Of a stretch of 64,000 bases of DNA, positions 1 through 11,563 are shown in pieces (the stretch's first letter is position 1; each line of letters starts with the position of its first letter). Source of the stretch: Saccharomycopsis fibuligera x Saccharomycopsis cf. fibuligera (lineage: Eukaryota; Ascomycota; Saccharomycetes; Ascoideales; Saccharomycopsidaceae); NCBI GenBank assembly GCA_001936135.1, contig CP012809.1, forward strand, positions 1,599,501 to 1,663,500. Direction: 5' to 3'. The notes beneath the pieces are model-generated. The model was not told where the DNA came from and ran no database searches. It saw only the letters and a program-made list of their open reading frames with translations. A program made the translations under genes and the position numbers.

Positions 1-525
1 ATCAAGAACCACAATTTCTGGGGATGCTTCGGATAAGTGCGTGGTGATGCGGTGAGGGTCAAAGTTTTCGGCAATGTCCATGTCGGCACAAGCAACGATA
101 AGGGAGCCTTGAGCATCGTGCATTGAGATGTATCTTGCGGTATTCTTTTTAACGGTTAACTCTTTGTCGTTGTTGTTGTTTTCTAGTTTGGTTTGGTTTT
201 TGTTGATTAATATTCCACTAGTATCCATGTCATTGTTTTTGAAATGGTCAAGAATAAGTTTGCCAAACTCATCATCACCGACTTCCGAAATGAGCCTACT
301 AGTAATTTGCAGCACTTTTGGCGTTGATTTTGATGTGGATTCTGCAGCATATTTGGCAGCTAAAGCTACATTGTAACCAACGCCGCCAATAGAAGTACTG
401 CTGGTGCCTGGATTGGAGTCACCAATGTGATATTTTGCAGGTTTCAATTTGCACATCAAGTCAACTGCGACTGAGCCAACTATGGCGACATTGGTCTTAG
501 TGGGCTGTTCCTGTAATTGCTGTAT

Positions 526-575
<50 letters not shown>

Positions 576-720
576 CAGAGTAGGTACTTTTGTTTGTTGT
601 AGATCTCGTAAATTTCGGTTTTTGTTTGCTGATTACGGGTTGGAAAGACGATACACCGGACTAAAAGAATGTCATGTTAGAAGTTGTTCATTAATAAAAC
701 TTATTAACAGCAATTGCAAA

Positions 721-764
<44 letters not shown>

Positions 765-1837
765 AAAGAAAAAAAATTCACTCAATTACATACCTCCAAC
801 TGGGCCAACTCAACGGCAATTTGTGCCCCTGCTTTTGCATTGTTGAAAACCACTTGCAAGTTAGTATCAACACTACTTCCTTTGGTCACTTGCGCAATCT
901 TACTCAACAAAAATGGAGTCAATTCTTTACCCTCAATGCCCAATTGGCCGGCTTCCAACTCTGCCTCATTGATAATCTTGTTAATGTAGCTGCTATCCAA
1001 TGCGACGTCGGCAGGAGGAGGAACGCAAAACAAATACCCAGAATTCAACCCAAACTCATTGATACCGCAGTGAACTGTCTTTGCTGCATCTTTGAAACTT
1101 GCAAAATTGTAAGGTGACTTCACCCCAGAATCCACAGCAAAAAAGCCAGGAATGTTTGTTCCTGGTGCACCATAAGTGGCCACGTAACAACCCTGGGTCT
1201 CCAACACTTCAATCGTCTTAGCCACGTCCAAGATCAGCTTAGGCCCCGCACAAACTACTGCGACTTTTGTTCTCCCAAGTTCCGTCAAATCAGCACTGAC
1301 ATCAAACGTCAACTCTGCCCCTTTATGAGCTCCACCAAGGCCGCCAGTAGCGAAAACCTTGACCCCTGCTTTCTCGGCCAAGATCATGGTACTGGAAATT
1401 GTAGTGCCGCCATTAAGCTTATGCGCCATCGTATGGGCAATATCGCGTCTGCTGACTTTGTTGATCCCAGTGGTGGATTGCCCAATACTGAATCTATGCG
1501 CCTCATGGGCCAAATGTTCAATATCGGAATCACTGATACCAACGCTGGGCACTCCGTTGACAAAGGCGATGGTAGCAGGGGTAGCGCCATTGTCTCTGAT
1601 TATTTGTTCTACTTTCTGAGCCATTTCGATGTTGCGAGGAAACGGAAGGCCATGAGTGATGATGGTGGATTCAAGGGCTACTACTGGTTGATGAGTATGG
1701 ATGGCATGTTTGACTTCTTCGGAGATGCTGAGCTTTGCGGTGTTGAAGTTGGAGGAGGAGGAAAAGTATCGCTTCGTTGAGGATAGTAAGCCATGGCGGT
1801 GATGCTTGCCGAGGGCTTGAGCGTATCTTGAAAACAT
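1..1837 (-). CDS. Bifunctional pseudouridine-5'-phosphate glycosidase / PfkB-type pseudouridine kinase (3' end cut by window edge)
   Basis: Exon 1 is 1837-794 (348 codons) and exon 2 runs from 660 off the left edge. Exon 1 encodes a PsuG/IndA-family glycosidase, which splits pseudouridine 5'-phosphate into uracil and ribose 5-phosphate; family landmarks are VVALESTIITHGLPFPRN, TTISSTM and FATGGLGGAHKGAE. Exon 2 encodes a linker with 16 consecutive Gln and then the start of a PfkB sugar-kinase fold (VAIVGSVAVDLM, GGVGYNVALAAKYA), expected to phosphorylate pseudouridine. Glycosidase-kinase fusions of this order are known in fungi. The intron is 793-661: donor GTATGT, branch-like TTCTAAC, acceptor TTTTAG, phase 0. 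Splicing restores one frame; without it the ORF stops four codons past the junction. The N-terminus (basic, Ser-rich, KRYFSSSS) could be a mitochondrial presequence. Assignment of the domains is strong; localisation is inferred. Confidence 0.9.
526..573. repeat. (TTG)16 microsatellite coding for poly-Gln linker
   Basis: Sixteen TTG triplets, read as CAA (Gln) on the minus strand, in the linker between the glycosidase and kinase domains. All triplets are identical, so the length is probably polymorphic between strains. Confidence 0.9.
661..793 (-). other. Spliceosomal intron of the pseudouridine glycosidase/kinase gene
   Basis: 133-nt intron on the minus strand. The donor GTATGT is at 793-788, a TTCTAAC branch-like motif lies about 20 nt before the CTTTTAG acceptor at 667-661. 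The interior is dominated by 39 consecutive T (A at 724-762 on the plus strand). The flanking exons join in frame between the glycosidase and kinase domains. Confidence 0.88.
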
Positions 1838-1865
1838 TGGTATTTATGTTTGGTGTTGATGATGA

Positions 1866-1932
<67 letters not shown>

Positions 1933-2212
1933 GGTGGTGGTGGTGGTCAGTTGTTAAAATGGCTGCATAATTCGATTTAAGTCAAGATTGTGAAAAAGTG
2001 AAATTTTTCCCCGACGGAGATCGGCCGGCGATAAAGCTTTCTTTACACGGCAATAGATAATGAGCCTCAACATTACAGATACACGGGGCAAACTAGTTAC
2101 AAACACTCGCAATTTTTGTCACCCACCACCCTTACTTACTATGTCTATTGGGTTAACACTTTATTTCTCTTACACAAATTTTCACCATTACTAGCAGCTC
2201 AAATAAAACGCT
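1838..2212. other. Intergenic: promoter of glycosidase/kinase gene and 3' flank of the TTI2-like gene
   Basis: Both neighbours are on the minus strand. From 1863 to about 1948 lies a compound microsatellite, (GTT)n followed by (GGT)n, within the likely 5' leader of the glycosidase/kinase mRNA. Nothing else is recognisable. Confidence 0.6.
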
Positions 2213-4105
2213 CTATTCAACATATTCCCTCATGAATGGCTTCTTTTCAATAATCTCCATTGCCTCCACACCGCCGCCACCTTTGGCCAAAACCAGCAAC
2301 ACTACCTTCCTGAGCAACTTCTTCACTTCATCACTACCACCATTGTCACTTGGATTACCCTGGTGCTTTTCTTGAGTATTGCTGCTCTTGATCTCTGAGA
2401 TCTTGGGTGATATGCCGGCAGCCGCAAACTCAATTCCTAAATCTTGAATGGCATCGTTATGAAAAATTTCCTTTTCAAAACGTTCAATGAATATAATCAA
2501 CCCTGCAAGGATGTCAAACTGATATTTTTGCACTCTGGGGGCAGCTGCTTCAATGAGCTCTAATACACAACGCAACAAGTTCTCCAAAAATGCTAATAAA
2601 GCATCATGACTACCATTGCCAACGCCAACAAACAAGAACAGATCGGTTAGTACTGGAAGAATGAATTTCCATAACGTCAACCGTAGCACAAGTACCGTCT
2701 TGTTACTATTAGCGTTATTATTGATATTATCATCATTTCCGGATAGTAACCTGACTATTTTTCTCACCATCGTAGCATAAATATTGCAAATTTCAATCCG
2801 GTCACTCATCATCGTATCTTGACCTTGAATTTGTGACTCAGCAGCAACCGATGACATTGATAATACCAAAGCAACGCGATCCAAAATGTGCAAGTTTAGC
2901 AAATCTATCAACTGGTTGTCCATGTCACTCAAACCGCGGCCACGGTTCACCTTTAGCCTTGCACTTGCTTGTGCGATCGCTACCGTATTTTTGGCTGTAG
3001 CACCAGTTGAGTTCGCTTTTGCTGAACTGCACTTGACAATCAATTGCAACATTGTCTCATATGCCACACTGAGGATAGTTCGACTTTTTGCGATGCTTCC
3101 AGCAACACTGGGAACATAAGCAAAACAAACAGTTATACTATCGGCGAAAACTTGGTCCAATCCCGATTTTGTCAAGTAATTGCTATTATTGTTTGTGCTA
3201 TTTTCATTTGTATCATTGGCAGCTGAGTTACTGTTATCGTTTGAAAGTCTGGCAAGCACCTCGCACAATATTCGGCACCCAAGCACTTTGATCATCCCAT
3301 CAGTATCATCTAAAATTTTCAAGATGGCAGGAATTGTAACATGCCAATACTGTCTCAATTTTTTCGCTCCTTTGCCTTGCACTCCGTCCCCAGACTCAGC
3401 ATTGTCCTCGCAATCAACAAACTTCTTTAGCCAAAAATACAATGTCGAAATACTTTGCAACTTGCCAAAATTCGCACTCGAATCCTTCCAAAAATTACGT
3501 CCTTCATATGCGGTGCTACTGTATCCCAACTGAGGCTTCAACCCACTTCCACTTCCACTTCCACTTCCCGTCCTATTATTGCTAGCAGCAGCATTAGTAG
3601 TATTGCTTTTGGTATTGAATGGTTTATCTTTGGAGATGGAGGGAAGTTCTTGGAATGCTCGATGTATGGAGTCTAATAAATATTGTTCTAGCTCAAAGTC
3701 ATCTTCTACTTCAGCGCTTGCCCTTGTTTTCGTTGCTTCTGCTGCTGCTCTTGGTAGGATTTTCTCATCAAGAACAAACTTTGCTAATTCGTGAGCCATC
3801 TCATTCAGCCATGGAGTATCACACATGTAAAAAAATGACAAATACTTGATTTCCTCAAATAATTCATCTTGGGTAATTTTCCGTGCATCGAGTATCAGAT
3901 CTCTGTTGCTTCTTTTCCGTCGCTGTTGTGTTTGTTGTGACCATAATGGGACACCCTCTTCATCGTTCAGTATGAATTGATTGTTATCCTTGCTGTTGTT
4001 GTTGCTGTTGTCCATATCATCACCGTTAACATTGATATTTTCGTAAGAACGGGCAATTCGCCTCAAACGACTGATATGTCCGTCGATATTATAATTTTCT
4101 AGCAT
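2213..4105 (-). CDS. TTI2: Probable Tel2-interacting protein 2 homologue (Tti2, TTT complex)
   Basis: 630-aa alpha-helical protein. Two blocks fit the Tti2 family: an N-terminal segment after LDARKITQDELFEEIKYLS with FFYMCDTPWLNEMAHELAKF, and a HEAT-like segment, RQYWHVTIPAILKILDDTDG followed by MIKVLGCRILCEVLARL. Tti2 works with Tel2 and Tti1 as an Hsp90 co-chaperone complex that matures PI3K-like kinases such as TOR, Mec1 and Tel1. The protein is longer than the S. cerevisiae Tti2 I recall (about 420 aa), with Asn- and Ser/Gly-rich insertions around residues 30-40, 170-190 and 290-310. The start is the first ATG after a low-complexity leader. The identification rests on those blocks and should be confirmed by a profile search; another HEAT-repeat protein is possible. 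Confidence 0.62.
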   Translation of the reverse strand: MLENYNIDGHISRLRRIARSYENINVNGDDMDNSNNNSKDNNQFILNDEEGVPLWSQQTQQRRKRSNRDLILDARKITQDELFEEIKYLSFFYMCDTPWLNEMAHELAKFVLDEKILPRAAAEATKTRASAEVEDDFELEQYLLDSIHRAFQELPSISKDKPFNTKSNTTNAAASNNRTGSGSGSGSGLKPQLGYSSTAYEGRNFWKDSSANFGKLQSISTLYFWLKKFVDCEDNAESGDGVQGKGAKKLRQYWHVTIPAILKILDDTDGMIKVLGCRILCEVLARLSNDNSNSAANDTNENSTNNNSNYLTKSGLDQVFADSITVCFAYVPSVAGSIAKSRTILSVAYETMLQLIVKCSSAKANSTGATAKNTVAIAQASARLKVNRGRGLSDMDNQLIDLLNLHILDRVALVLSMSSVAAESQIQGQDTMMSDRIEICNIYATMVRKIVRLLSGNDDNINNNANSNKTVLVLRLTLWKFILPVLTDLFLFVGVGNGSHDALLAFLENLLRCVLELIEAAAPRVQKYQFDILAGLIIFIERFEKEIFHNDAIQDLGIEFAAAGISPKISEIKSSNTQEKHQGNPSDNGGSDEVKKLLRKVVLLVLAKGGGGVEAMEIIEKKPFMREYVE

Positions 4106-5169
4106 TTTTGGGAATGTTTCGTTTCTTTGTTCAAAGCTCAGTTTTGTCCAAGCAAGCGAATTTTATAGTAAGTAAATATGGAGTATTTCAGGTTAATGAC
4201 AACTTAACAATGTATATGGTCAGCTGTTTTTTTGTTTTCTTTTTAATTTTGTTTGGGCTTTTGGTTTGGTTTGATCAGATCAAGAGTTGCTGCAGTCTTA
4301 GTTTTCTGCAATCTTAAATATCAATCAATCTTCGAGTTTAGGAGACTCAGTTTTCGATTTTCAATCCTCAAGTCTCAATACCTTGCCCCCGGTTGTAATC
4401 GGTATAGCTGTTTTTATGTTCAAAGCAGCTTTAATTTCCTCGGCGTGCAAGAGTGCCTGCATTAATAATAATAATTCCTCTGCTCAGCTGCGATGTACAT
4501 TTCCATTCCTCTGAGATCATCGCGAAAAATAAAAAAAAAAATAAAAAATAATAATAATAAAAATAGTAATAATAAATGCGCATATCACGCACGCCACAAT
4601 ATTTGTGTGTATTTTATATGCGTATATATGTGCTATAATGCATAATTAAGCACAATATTCTGCTTCTGTTTAGTAGAAACCAAATCTACAAATAAAAACT
4701 CTTTATGCTGAGTGAGACAACACAGTCAGTATATGTAGAAGTAAATATTAAAAAATTAGCCATTAGAAATGAAATAAAAATAATGTCAAGTAGAACAAAG
4801 AAAGCAGGTAAAGAAAAATCTATGCGAAGCTAGAGACTTTTGCGTTGTTGTTTTTTCGTTTGTTTTTTATGAGAGATCGAAGTCAAGTTCGATAATGAAA
4901 ATGATCATGAGATAAGAATATGCCAATGCTCAACAGGAAATAAAAGCAAATCAAAGAGAGAGAGAGAAAAAAATTGAAAAAACAAGTGTCCGTAAAAAGT
5001 TTATCCAATCATCGCTTTGCATCATGCAGTGCTTTTGTCTATATTGTCCAGTCAATGAAAGAATAACAAGTGGAACATGAATAAAACCAGAAATCAACTA
5101 GAGAGAAAGAACAGAAAAAAAAAAAATTAAAAAAAAAAAAAAAAAACCAAAAAAAGCCCATTATAATCA
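4106..5169. other. Intergenic: TTI2-like promoter and UBC11 3' flank
   Basis: About 1 kb of AT-rich DNA with A-rich runs (4525-4575, 5108-5150) and an (AGAG)n stretch near 4956. No ORF, tRNA or other structured gene is recognisable. Confidence 0.5.
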
Positions 5170-5694
5170 TTAATCATCAATTTCCTCGTATCTTTGCAAC
5201 AACAAGCGTTTGTACTCTTTTGGATCAGTATCCCATAGTTGAGCTGCTTGAGCATTTAAAGGAGACTTGTTGTTTGGTTCGCCCAAAAGAGACTGCAAAG
5301 ACAACAAAATGGTTTGGACATTGTAAATGGCCGACCACTTTTCCTTCAAGATATCCAAACAAATGTTTCCACTCATGTCGACGTTCGGATGCCACATTGG
5401 GCTAACGAACTTGACGGTTGGCGCAGTGTATGGGTAGGTTGGAGGGAACTCGAGACTGATCTTGAACTTCAAGTCTTGGTATGGAGTGTCCTTTGGACCT
5501 TCAATGATGCCGGACCATTTGAGCAAGTTTGAGTCAGATTCAGGAAAAGCAGAGATGCCAGGAGTCTTGGAGAACATTAGCTGGACAAGCTCTGACTGGA
5601 GTCTCTTGGTGACCGAGTGGCTGTCAGCAGCAGCGACGGCTGGAGCAGCTGGTTTGGAGACAGAGCCTTGACGAGACATTACTACTGGGTCCAT
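5170..5694 (-). CDS. UBC11: E2 ubiquitin-conjugating enzyme, UBE2C/Ubc11 type
   Basis: 174-aa single-domain UBC-fold protein. The HPN motif (WHPNVD, about residues 101-106) precedes the active-site cysteine, Cys112, in [12 protein letters not shown]. The N-terminal extension of about 25 residues and the block KTPGISAFP...[16 protein letters not shown] match the E2-C class, which in animals and fission yeast works with the anaphase-promoting complex; S. cerevisiae Ubc11 is the orthologue. I chose the ATG at 5694 because the open frame upstream of it has no other ATG-initiated, conserved extension; an ATG five codons further in (MSRQGS) is a possible alternative. It is divergent from the Q/N-rich gene, sharing a 1.5-kb intergenic region. 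Confidence 0.9.
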   Translation of the reverse strand: MDPVVMSRQGSVSKPAAPAVAAADSHSVTKRLQSELVQLMFSKTPGISAFPESDSNLLKWSGIIEGPKDTPYQDLKFKISLEFPPTYPYTAPTVKFVSPMWHPNVDMSGNICLDILKEKWSAIYNVQTILLSLQSLLGEPNNKSPLNAQAAQLWDTDPKEYKRLLLQRYEEIDD

Positions 5695-7174
5695 GTTTTG
5701 TGTTGTTGCAGAGTGAGATATGGGGAAATGAGAGGTTTTTCGGGAGGAAAGGCAGCAAAGTGGTGAGTGGTGAGTGGTTCTTCCTTTTAATGGCGAGTGG
5801 TGGAAAATCAGAGCAGCCGCGTGGAGGAGGAGCAGCGGTGGTTTAAGTAGTGGATGGGGAGGCAGGCAAAAGTGAGTTTTTAGGTGATGGCGGGCTACAG
5901 GGTCTTGCAGCAGTGATAAACAAAACATACACAAAAACAGTAATATGTAAATTCGCGGTGCGCTTAGCGCTTGGGGGGCGGTTTCTAGGGAGGGTATCCC
6001 TTTTTTGGGCAAAAAGAGATCTGCGTAATAGCTTATGTAATACGAATTTATTAGTCACAAGTTTTGTAATCCAAGATGGCAGGGTAGCTCCGAATGATTA
6101 TCTAAGATATTGGTCATGCGCACCCCGCTCTCTCCTTTTTCTTTTCGATGCTTTGTCCAAGTCTGGACGCGTAGCAGTTGCAAACACACCAGCGGATTGA
6201 TTATAAGAAGCTCCTTCAAGTTCAAATTTATCACGGCGCGTGTTGTGTACTTTTTGGCATTTATGCTCATACGCTGTGCACTGTCTGGTATACAGTAGTA
6301 GTGAAAGCACTGATAGTAGTACTCGTAGTACTCGTAGTCTTGCCAGCCATCTGTCACATCATCAACACACATTACCAACCATCTGTTATTTTATTGCCAG
6401 CGCACAGCAGTGTTTGCTTCTCTTTGTATTGTCGCTGGCGCTTCGCTGCCCTTCAGGTGCCCTTCAGGTGCCTTCGCTTCTCACCTTCATCTTTCACCGC
6501 GCTTAACGCTCAACGCTTACCGCTGTGCCTTCACTAGTATCGGTCCATCCAGCCACTTTACTGCACAAATCAAATTGCTTGCTTGCTACTCTTCCCGTTC
6601 TTTTCCCTCCATTACATGTACTCTGTTTTGCTATTTTACTATTTTACTGTTTTACTGTTTTACTGGTTTACTGTATTATACCACAACGTTCTCTCTATAT
6701 CCCCCCCCCCCCCACTCACTCACTTACTTACTTACTTTCCCGCTTCCACTCTGATTTCGGCGCTGTGTTTTCTGCTTTTCCCGCCCCTGCTACACCTGTC
6801 CGACTCTGTGTTTCGCCCGTCTTTTTTTTTTTTTTTTTTTTTTGATTTGCTGTCTTAGTCCTCTTCCCTCGCTTGTCATTATCCATTCTTCTAAAACAAC
6901 CAACCTTCTCCAACCGCGCCTTTGCCGCTTCTCTCTTTCTTCCAGTCGTTTTGTCTTCTTTGGTCTATTATCATCGCTAATATCACATCTATCGCTACAT
7001 CAAAACAAAAACAAAAAAGAAAAAAAAAACCACCCCACTGCAACCTTTGTTGTTGCTAATCCCGCATTCGCGCAAATCAACAACCTTTGGCCGCCGTCAA
7101 ATCAATTAGCAAAATATCAACAAATAAAAATACGCGCCCATTAATACACGTATCCCTCAGGAACCGCTCAAATA
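5695..7174. other. Intergenic: shared divergent promoter region of UBC11 and the Q/N-rich gene
   Basis: 1.48 kb, unusually pyrimidine-rich on the plus strand from about 6400 on. It contains TTTTAC-like tandem units at 6631-6672, a run of 13 C at 6701-6713, ACTT tandem units at 6717-6736 and a T run at 6821-6843. A long C/T-rich leader with A-rich sequence just before the ATG fits a long 5' UTR for the downstream gene. No convincing ORF. Confidence 0.5.
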
Positions 7175-7758
7175 ATGAACTTCAACAAAATGGACGGCTT
7201 CCAAGCAGTTAACCCCATCATGTTTCCTTCTCAGCAACAATCGCCTCATGGTCTCATTGAAGACGTTATTGACGATGCTACAGCTTCTTTTCAAAACACA
7301 AGTCTGTTTATGAATGTCCCTCAACAGTTTCAAAATTCTAATCCTCAACTCAACCCAGTGCCCCAGAATTTTGCTCAAAATATCCAACAAATCCCCGTAC
7401 AGCAGCAAATGGCTGCTTTTCAACAGCAGCAACAACAACAACAACAACAACAACAACAAAACTTTCAAAGTAATAACATCAACAATGCAGGCCATAATCC
7501 TATGAACAATAATATCAATAATAGCGGCAATAATGGTAGCCAAATGCCTCAGCGATACGTAATGTACCAGGCAAACCAAATTCAAAGGCAGCCTCAGCAG
7601 TTTTCGGCACAACAGGTACAGTTCAATCAACAACAACTTGCTCAAGTGCGTGCTCAAATGGCTCAAGCTCAGGCTCAAGCCCAAGCCCAAGCTCAAGCTC
7701 AGGCTCAAGCTCAAGCGCAGTTGCAGTTTCAACTTTCTATTCAACAACAACAACAACG

Positions 7759-7822
<64 letters not shown>

Positions 7823-10429
7823 CTTCAAATTCAACAACAACAACGCCAACAGCATCAGGTTCAACAACAAAACAATAATAGGGCTAGTTTACAAACACCG
7901 CAAAATTATCTTCAAAACCTTCAGCCTACTTTGAACCATTTTGAAAACTCTAGTCCAGAAACTTTACTCAAACAACAAAAGCAGTTTCAACAACAAATTC
8001 AGCAACAAAGACAAAGGTTTCTGCTTCACAAACAGCAGCAAGTTGTTCTTAATAGTGGTGAAGCTACCGTCACGGAAGGAAGTGCCGGTGGAAGCTTTAG
8101 TAGTGTTGACATGGAATCTGTACCAAACAACAATTTAAATTGGAGAAACAGTACTAATAACAACAACAATAAAACTAGTCAGGGTACTGATAATGACTCT
8201 AGTCCAAGCAAACTTGATGTTTTTGATAGCCAAAATTTACTAAATCAGCCACATTTCTCAAATAACAGCAACACCAAAGATGATAGTAACAATAATAGTA
8301 CTAATAATATTAATAACACTATCAGTAATAATGACACTAGTGGAAACTTGCTTGACGTATCTCTTTTACAAAATGCTGATGATGAAAAATTGTTGAGTTT
8401 TTTGGCCTCGGATATGAGCGTTTCAGTGGATAATACTTTGAAGGATGACATCTCTTCCTTTTTGGAAGACTCAATGTTAGATTTTAAACATTCTTCCTCT
8501 TCCTCTCCAGCGACTCTCGATAAACTAGCTGGTGACCTTAAAAATCATAGCCAACATCAGCAACAGCAACAGCAACAGCAACAAAACCATCAACACCAAA
8601 ATCAACTGCAATTTCAGCATGGTCCACATACGGTAAGTTTGTTGCAAAAAATGGCAGAAATTGATGATGACGAAAATTCAGAAATACTATCAGACATGAT
8701 GTTTCAACATGGCAATTTTTCTCGTCCTAATGTATTGGAATCACCAAACATTTCCACTGCCAATTCAACTCCAACAAATAATCCAGCTGGTAATGCTCTG
8801 ACTCCGGAATCGTTGATCATCAATTATGGAGCAGGCGGAAATTTGGGTAGTGTCACCAATAATAGTGCTAATAGTTCCATTGGGCAAATGCCAAGACAAC
8901 AGCATGACACATTGGATCATACAGGTACAAGCACTGCCATTGCTAGTAGCGTTTTGCCAAACAAAAAATACAGCATAACTTTATCTGATTTCGAATCACC
9001 ATCAGAAGGCAAGCTAGACGCTATTAATCCAAAGAAAATTAGAATGTCTGGTAGTACGACTGCGGCTGCTGTCGCGGCAGTAGCTGCCAGTGCCAAAAAC
9101 AGCGACTCTGGCGGTCCACCTGCTGATATGTTCGATTTTGAGGTCAATCAATCTTCAGCTCCTTTGAACTCATTTTCTGGTACCGGTACTGGAGAAATTA
9201 AACTGACAAAACTTACAATGCCTCACAATCATGAGCTTGACAAATTCAAGAAATTGTTGCCGCCAAATTCTCCAATTGTCCAAACTGAAAGACGCAGTTC
9301 TTCTGGAACCGCTGTTGGTAGCCCATTATCGCCAAATAAAGTGACCAAGGCAACTTTTGGCAAGTCTGCAATTGCCCCTCCAATCAAACCATTTGGCGAT
9401 GGATCAAGACCTAGACTGCCAAGTAATTCCAATCGACCTGCTAGTCCATCAAGTGAAAAGGCAAAAAATCAATCTACAAATAGCATCAATAATATCAACC
9501 AATCTAGCTCACCTAACAAAATGTTGAGAAAATCGAAATCAACAATGAATGCAAAAGCATTAGCAGCATCAAATTTAGCAATCCATGGCAATGTTCCTTC
9601 TTCAATTAAAATCAAAGCACAAATTCCTAAACCAAAACGTACATTTTCGTTTGACCAATGTTCCTCTACCTTAGATTTTTCCAAAGAAATGCAAGGTAAC
9701 GGTGCTGGAGGTTTCAAAAAGGGAGCCGGATATCCAGGCGGTATGGGCAATAAAATTAAAAGTTATTCATTTGTTATGGAGCCAGCTTCAAAAGCAGTGG
9801 ATAAAAAAATGCGCCAAATAGACTTTGGCAACAATAAAACTAAGGATAACAACAATGACAGTTCTAATAACAATAATAGTAACAAAAACCACAACTTGAG
9901 CTTAAATTTGAACAGTGAATTCAACAGCAGCACCTTGTCCTTTCACGGATACATGCAAAGCAACAATTCCTCCAGCTCCATCTCTCCAGTGAAATTCAAC
10001 CCCAATGGCAATTCCAATGGCAATAATAATGGCAGCAACGGGAAGTTGACAATGCCTGGAGATTTAGTATCACCTACATCAATGTCACTTCATTCACCAT
10101 CATTAGATAGTCCATTATTGATGCAAACGCCACATAGCGCCACTTTCCCAAACAATTTTAGCACCACTACTAATCCTGCCAATACTGTCAATAACAATGG
10201 CAGTGGCAATAGCAATAGTAATGGCAACAATGGTAGAAACTTTTTTTCCACTTTGGGAAATTACGGCAGCACGACGTTTATTGATAATGGGATCAAGAAT
10301 CCACTGATGGTTGCGCCACAACAGGCAGAAAATAATATTGGTGGTGTGAGTAAGATTAATAGAAAAGCATCGTTGAAGAATATGCAAGCTGGAATGATGG
10401 AATTTCAAGTTAACAATGTTAAGAAATAA
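7175..10429 (+). CDS. Q/N-rich intrinsically disordered protein, putative regulator (family not recognised)
   Basis: 1084 aa with no fold I can name. The N-terminal third is Gln-dominated: several poly-Q tracts (the longest about 21 residues) and an AQAQAQ repeat near residues 160-185. The rest is Asn/Ser-rich, with acidic patches (DDDENSEILSDMM) and basic Ser/Pro patches such as RRSSSGTAVGSPLSPNK. Short ordered-looking islands are KYSITLSDFESPSEGK, KPKRTFSFDQCSSTLDFSKE and KIKSYSFVMEPASKAVDKKM, and the C-terminus ends in RKASLKNMQAGMMEFQVN. This composition is typical of yeast transcriptional regulators and RNA-granule proteins, but I see no zinc finger, bZIP, HLH or RRM. The islands are the best search queries. 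The start is the first ATG in frame. Confidence 0.75.
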
Positions 10430-11468
10430 TTCTGCAGTAATTATTTTCTGTTTTGTTACAATCCTTTTGAATTAAAACAAGCTATTTGGACAAAAAAAAA
10501 TGAAAAAAGTTTTTTGTTTTTATTTGATTTTTTTCTATGCCACTTCATGCACTATTAGAAGGCATTTGTGATTATTCAAACTCTTTAATCTATCCCAAGA
10601 ATTATTATTCTTTGGCTTTTTTGTTGCTCCATGCTTTAGAAACTAGAGAAGCTTTTTTTTGAGCTCTTCACCCTTGTTTTCTTGATGCTACTGCTTTGGA
10701 AATTTTCATTGTTTTGTTTTCTCCTTTATATTTTGGTTTGTTTGTTTTTTTTTTCAAAAGTTGCTGAATTTTTGGTTTTTTTTTCGTTTGGTTTTTTTTT
10801 TTTTCCTATGTTTTTTCCCAATTTTACTTTTTATTGTCATTATTATCATTATTGTTATAATATTTTTATATTATACTTTCTATTATTTGTTCTACTTACT
10901 TAATCTGCTTCAGTACTCATTTGGATTTGGATGGTGTTTTTCAGTCTTTCTTTATGTGTTTTACATTACTTTTACATTATTTTACTTTCTCTATACCATA
11001 TCATACCATATCTTATATTATTTTCTCTTTTTATTCTTGCTTGCTCACTTTCAGTCGCTTTTTCTCAAACGGTCATTATTTTTACCCTTACGTCATTTTT
11101 TTATATTGTTTGTTTGTTTTACTTTTATATTTATTGCTGCTATTGCACGTTCAGGAACCCTTTTTTACAGACGCTTTGACCTCCACTTATTACTTTTATT
11201 TGTTATTATACTAATATTTTTTTTTTCATTATTTCTTCAAAATTCTACATTTTTATTTCTTATATTACATACACATGATTCAGTATCACAATATCTTAAT
11301 ATCTTAATTCTTTGACACTTACCACAATGCCTGGCGGGGACAAAGTAGACATGAAGATTCAATCAGAAGATCTCAATTGCATATAAAACACAAAAATTAA
11401 AACAGCGTAAAATTGAAACAATTAAAACAGATAGGCAAGATAAAAAATACATTAAAAAAAAAGATAAT
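10430..11468. other. Intergenic: 3' flank of the Q/N-rich gene
   Basis: About 1 kb, strongly T-rich on the plus strand. Long open frames here are Phe/Leu/Tyr-rich products of T-tracts and are not credible genes. TTTTATATT-rich segments could serve as transcription terminators. Confidence 0.5.
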
Positions 11469-11563
11469 CGACAACGGCAGGACTCGAACCTGCGCGGGCA
11501 AAGCCCAAAAGATGTCCTGAAATGAATTCAAGTCTTTCTCCTTAACCGCTCGGACACGTTGCC
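11469..11563 (-). tRNA. tRNA-Ser(UGA) with a 13-nt intron
   Basis: Read on the minus strand: acceptor GGCAACG pairs with CGTTGTC, discriminator G (11469), D-arm with GGTTAAGG, long class-II variable arm GGGCTTTGCCC, T-arm GCAGGTTCGAGTCCTGC. The anticodon stem AAAGA/TCTTT encloses CTTGAA, a 13-nt intron (TTCATTTCAGGAC) and A; removing the intron gives a 7-nt loop with anticodon TGA. The intron begins TTCA, able to pair with the TGAA of the loop. A T-run follows the 3' end (minus strand) as an RNA polymerase III terminator. It is a normal Ser tRNA, not the CAG tRNA that reassigns CUG. Confidence 0.93.

Noticed and set aside
5695-6012. Extension of the UBC11 frame upstream
   Set aside because: It begins at a non-ATG codon, is Pro/His/Leu low-complexity sequence, and would give an E2 far longer than the family.
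7157-7870. Leu-rich 237-codon frame antisense to the Q/N-rich gene
   Set aside because: It is the reverse reading of CAA/CAG repeats (poly-Leu), fully inside a real gene.
10761-11315. 184-codon Phe/Leu/Tyr-rich frame resembling a membrane protein
   Set aside because: Produced by T-rich DNA; no ATG-proximal conserved block, no family resemblance.
11469-11563. tRNA-Ser as the CUG-decoding tRNA-Ser(CAG), because CAG occurs in the anticodon region
   Set aside because: That CAG lies in the 13-nt intron; stem pairing places TGA in the 7-nt loop.
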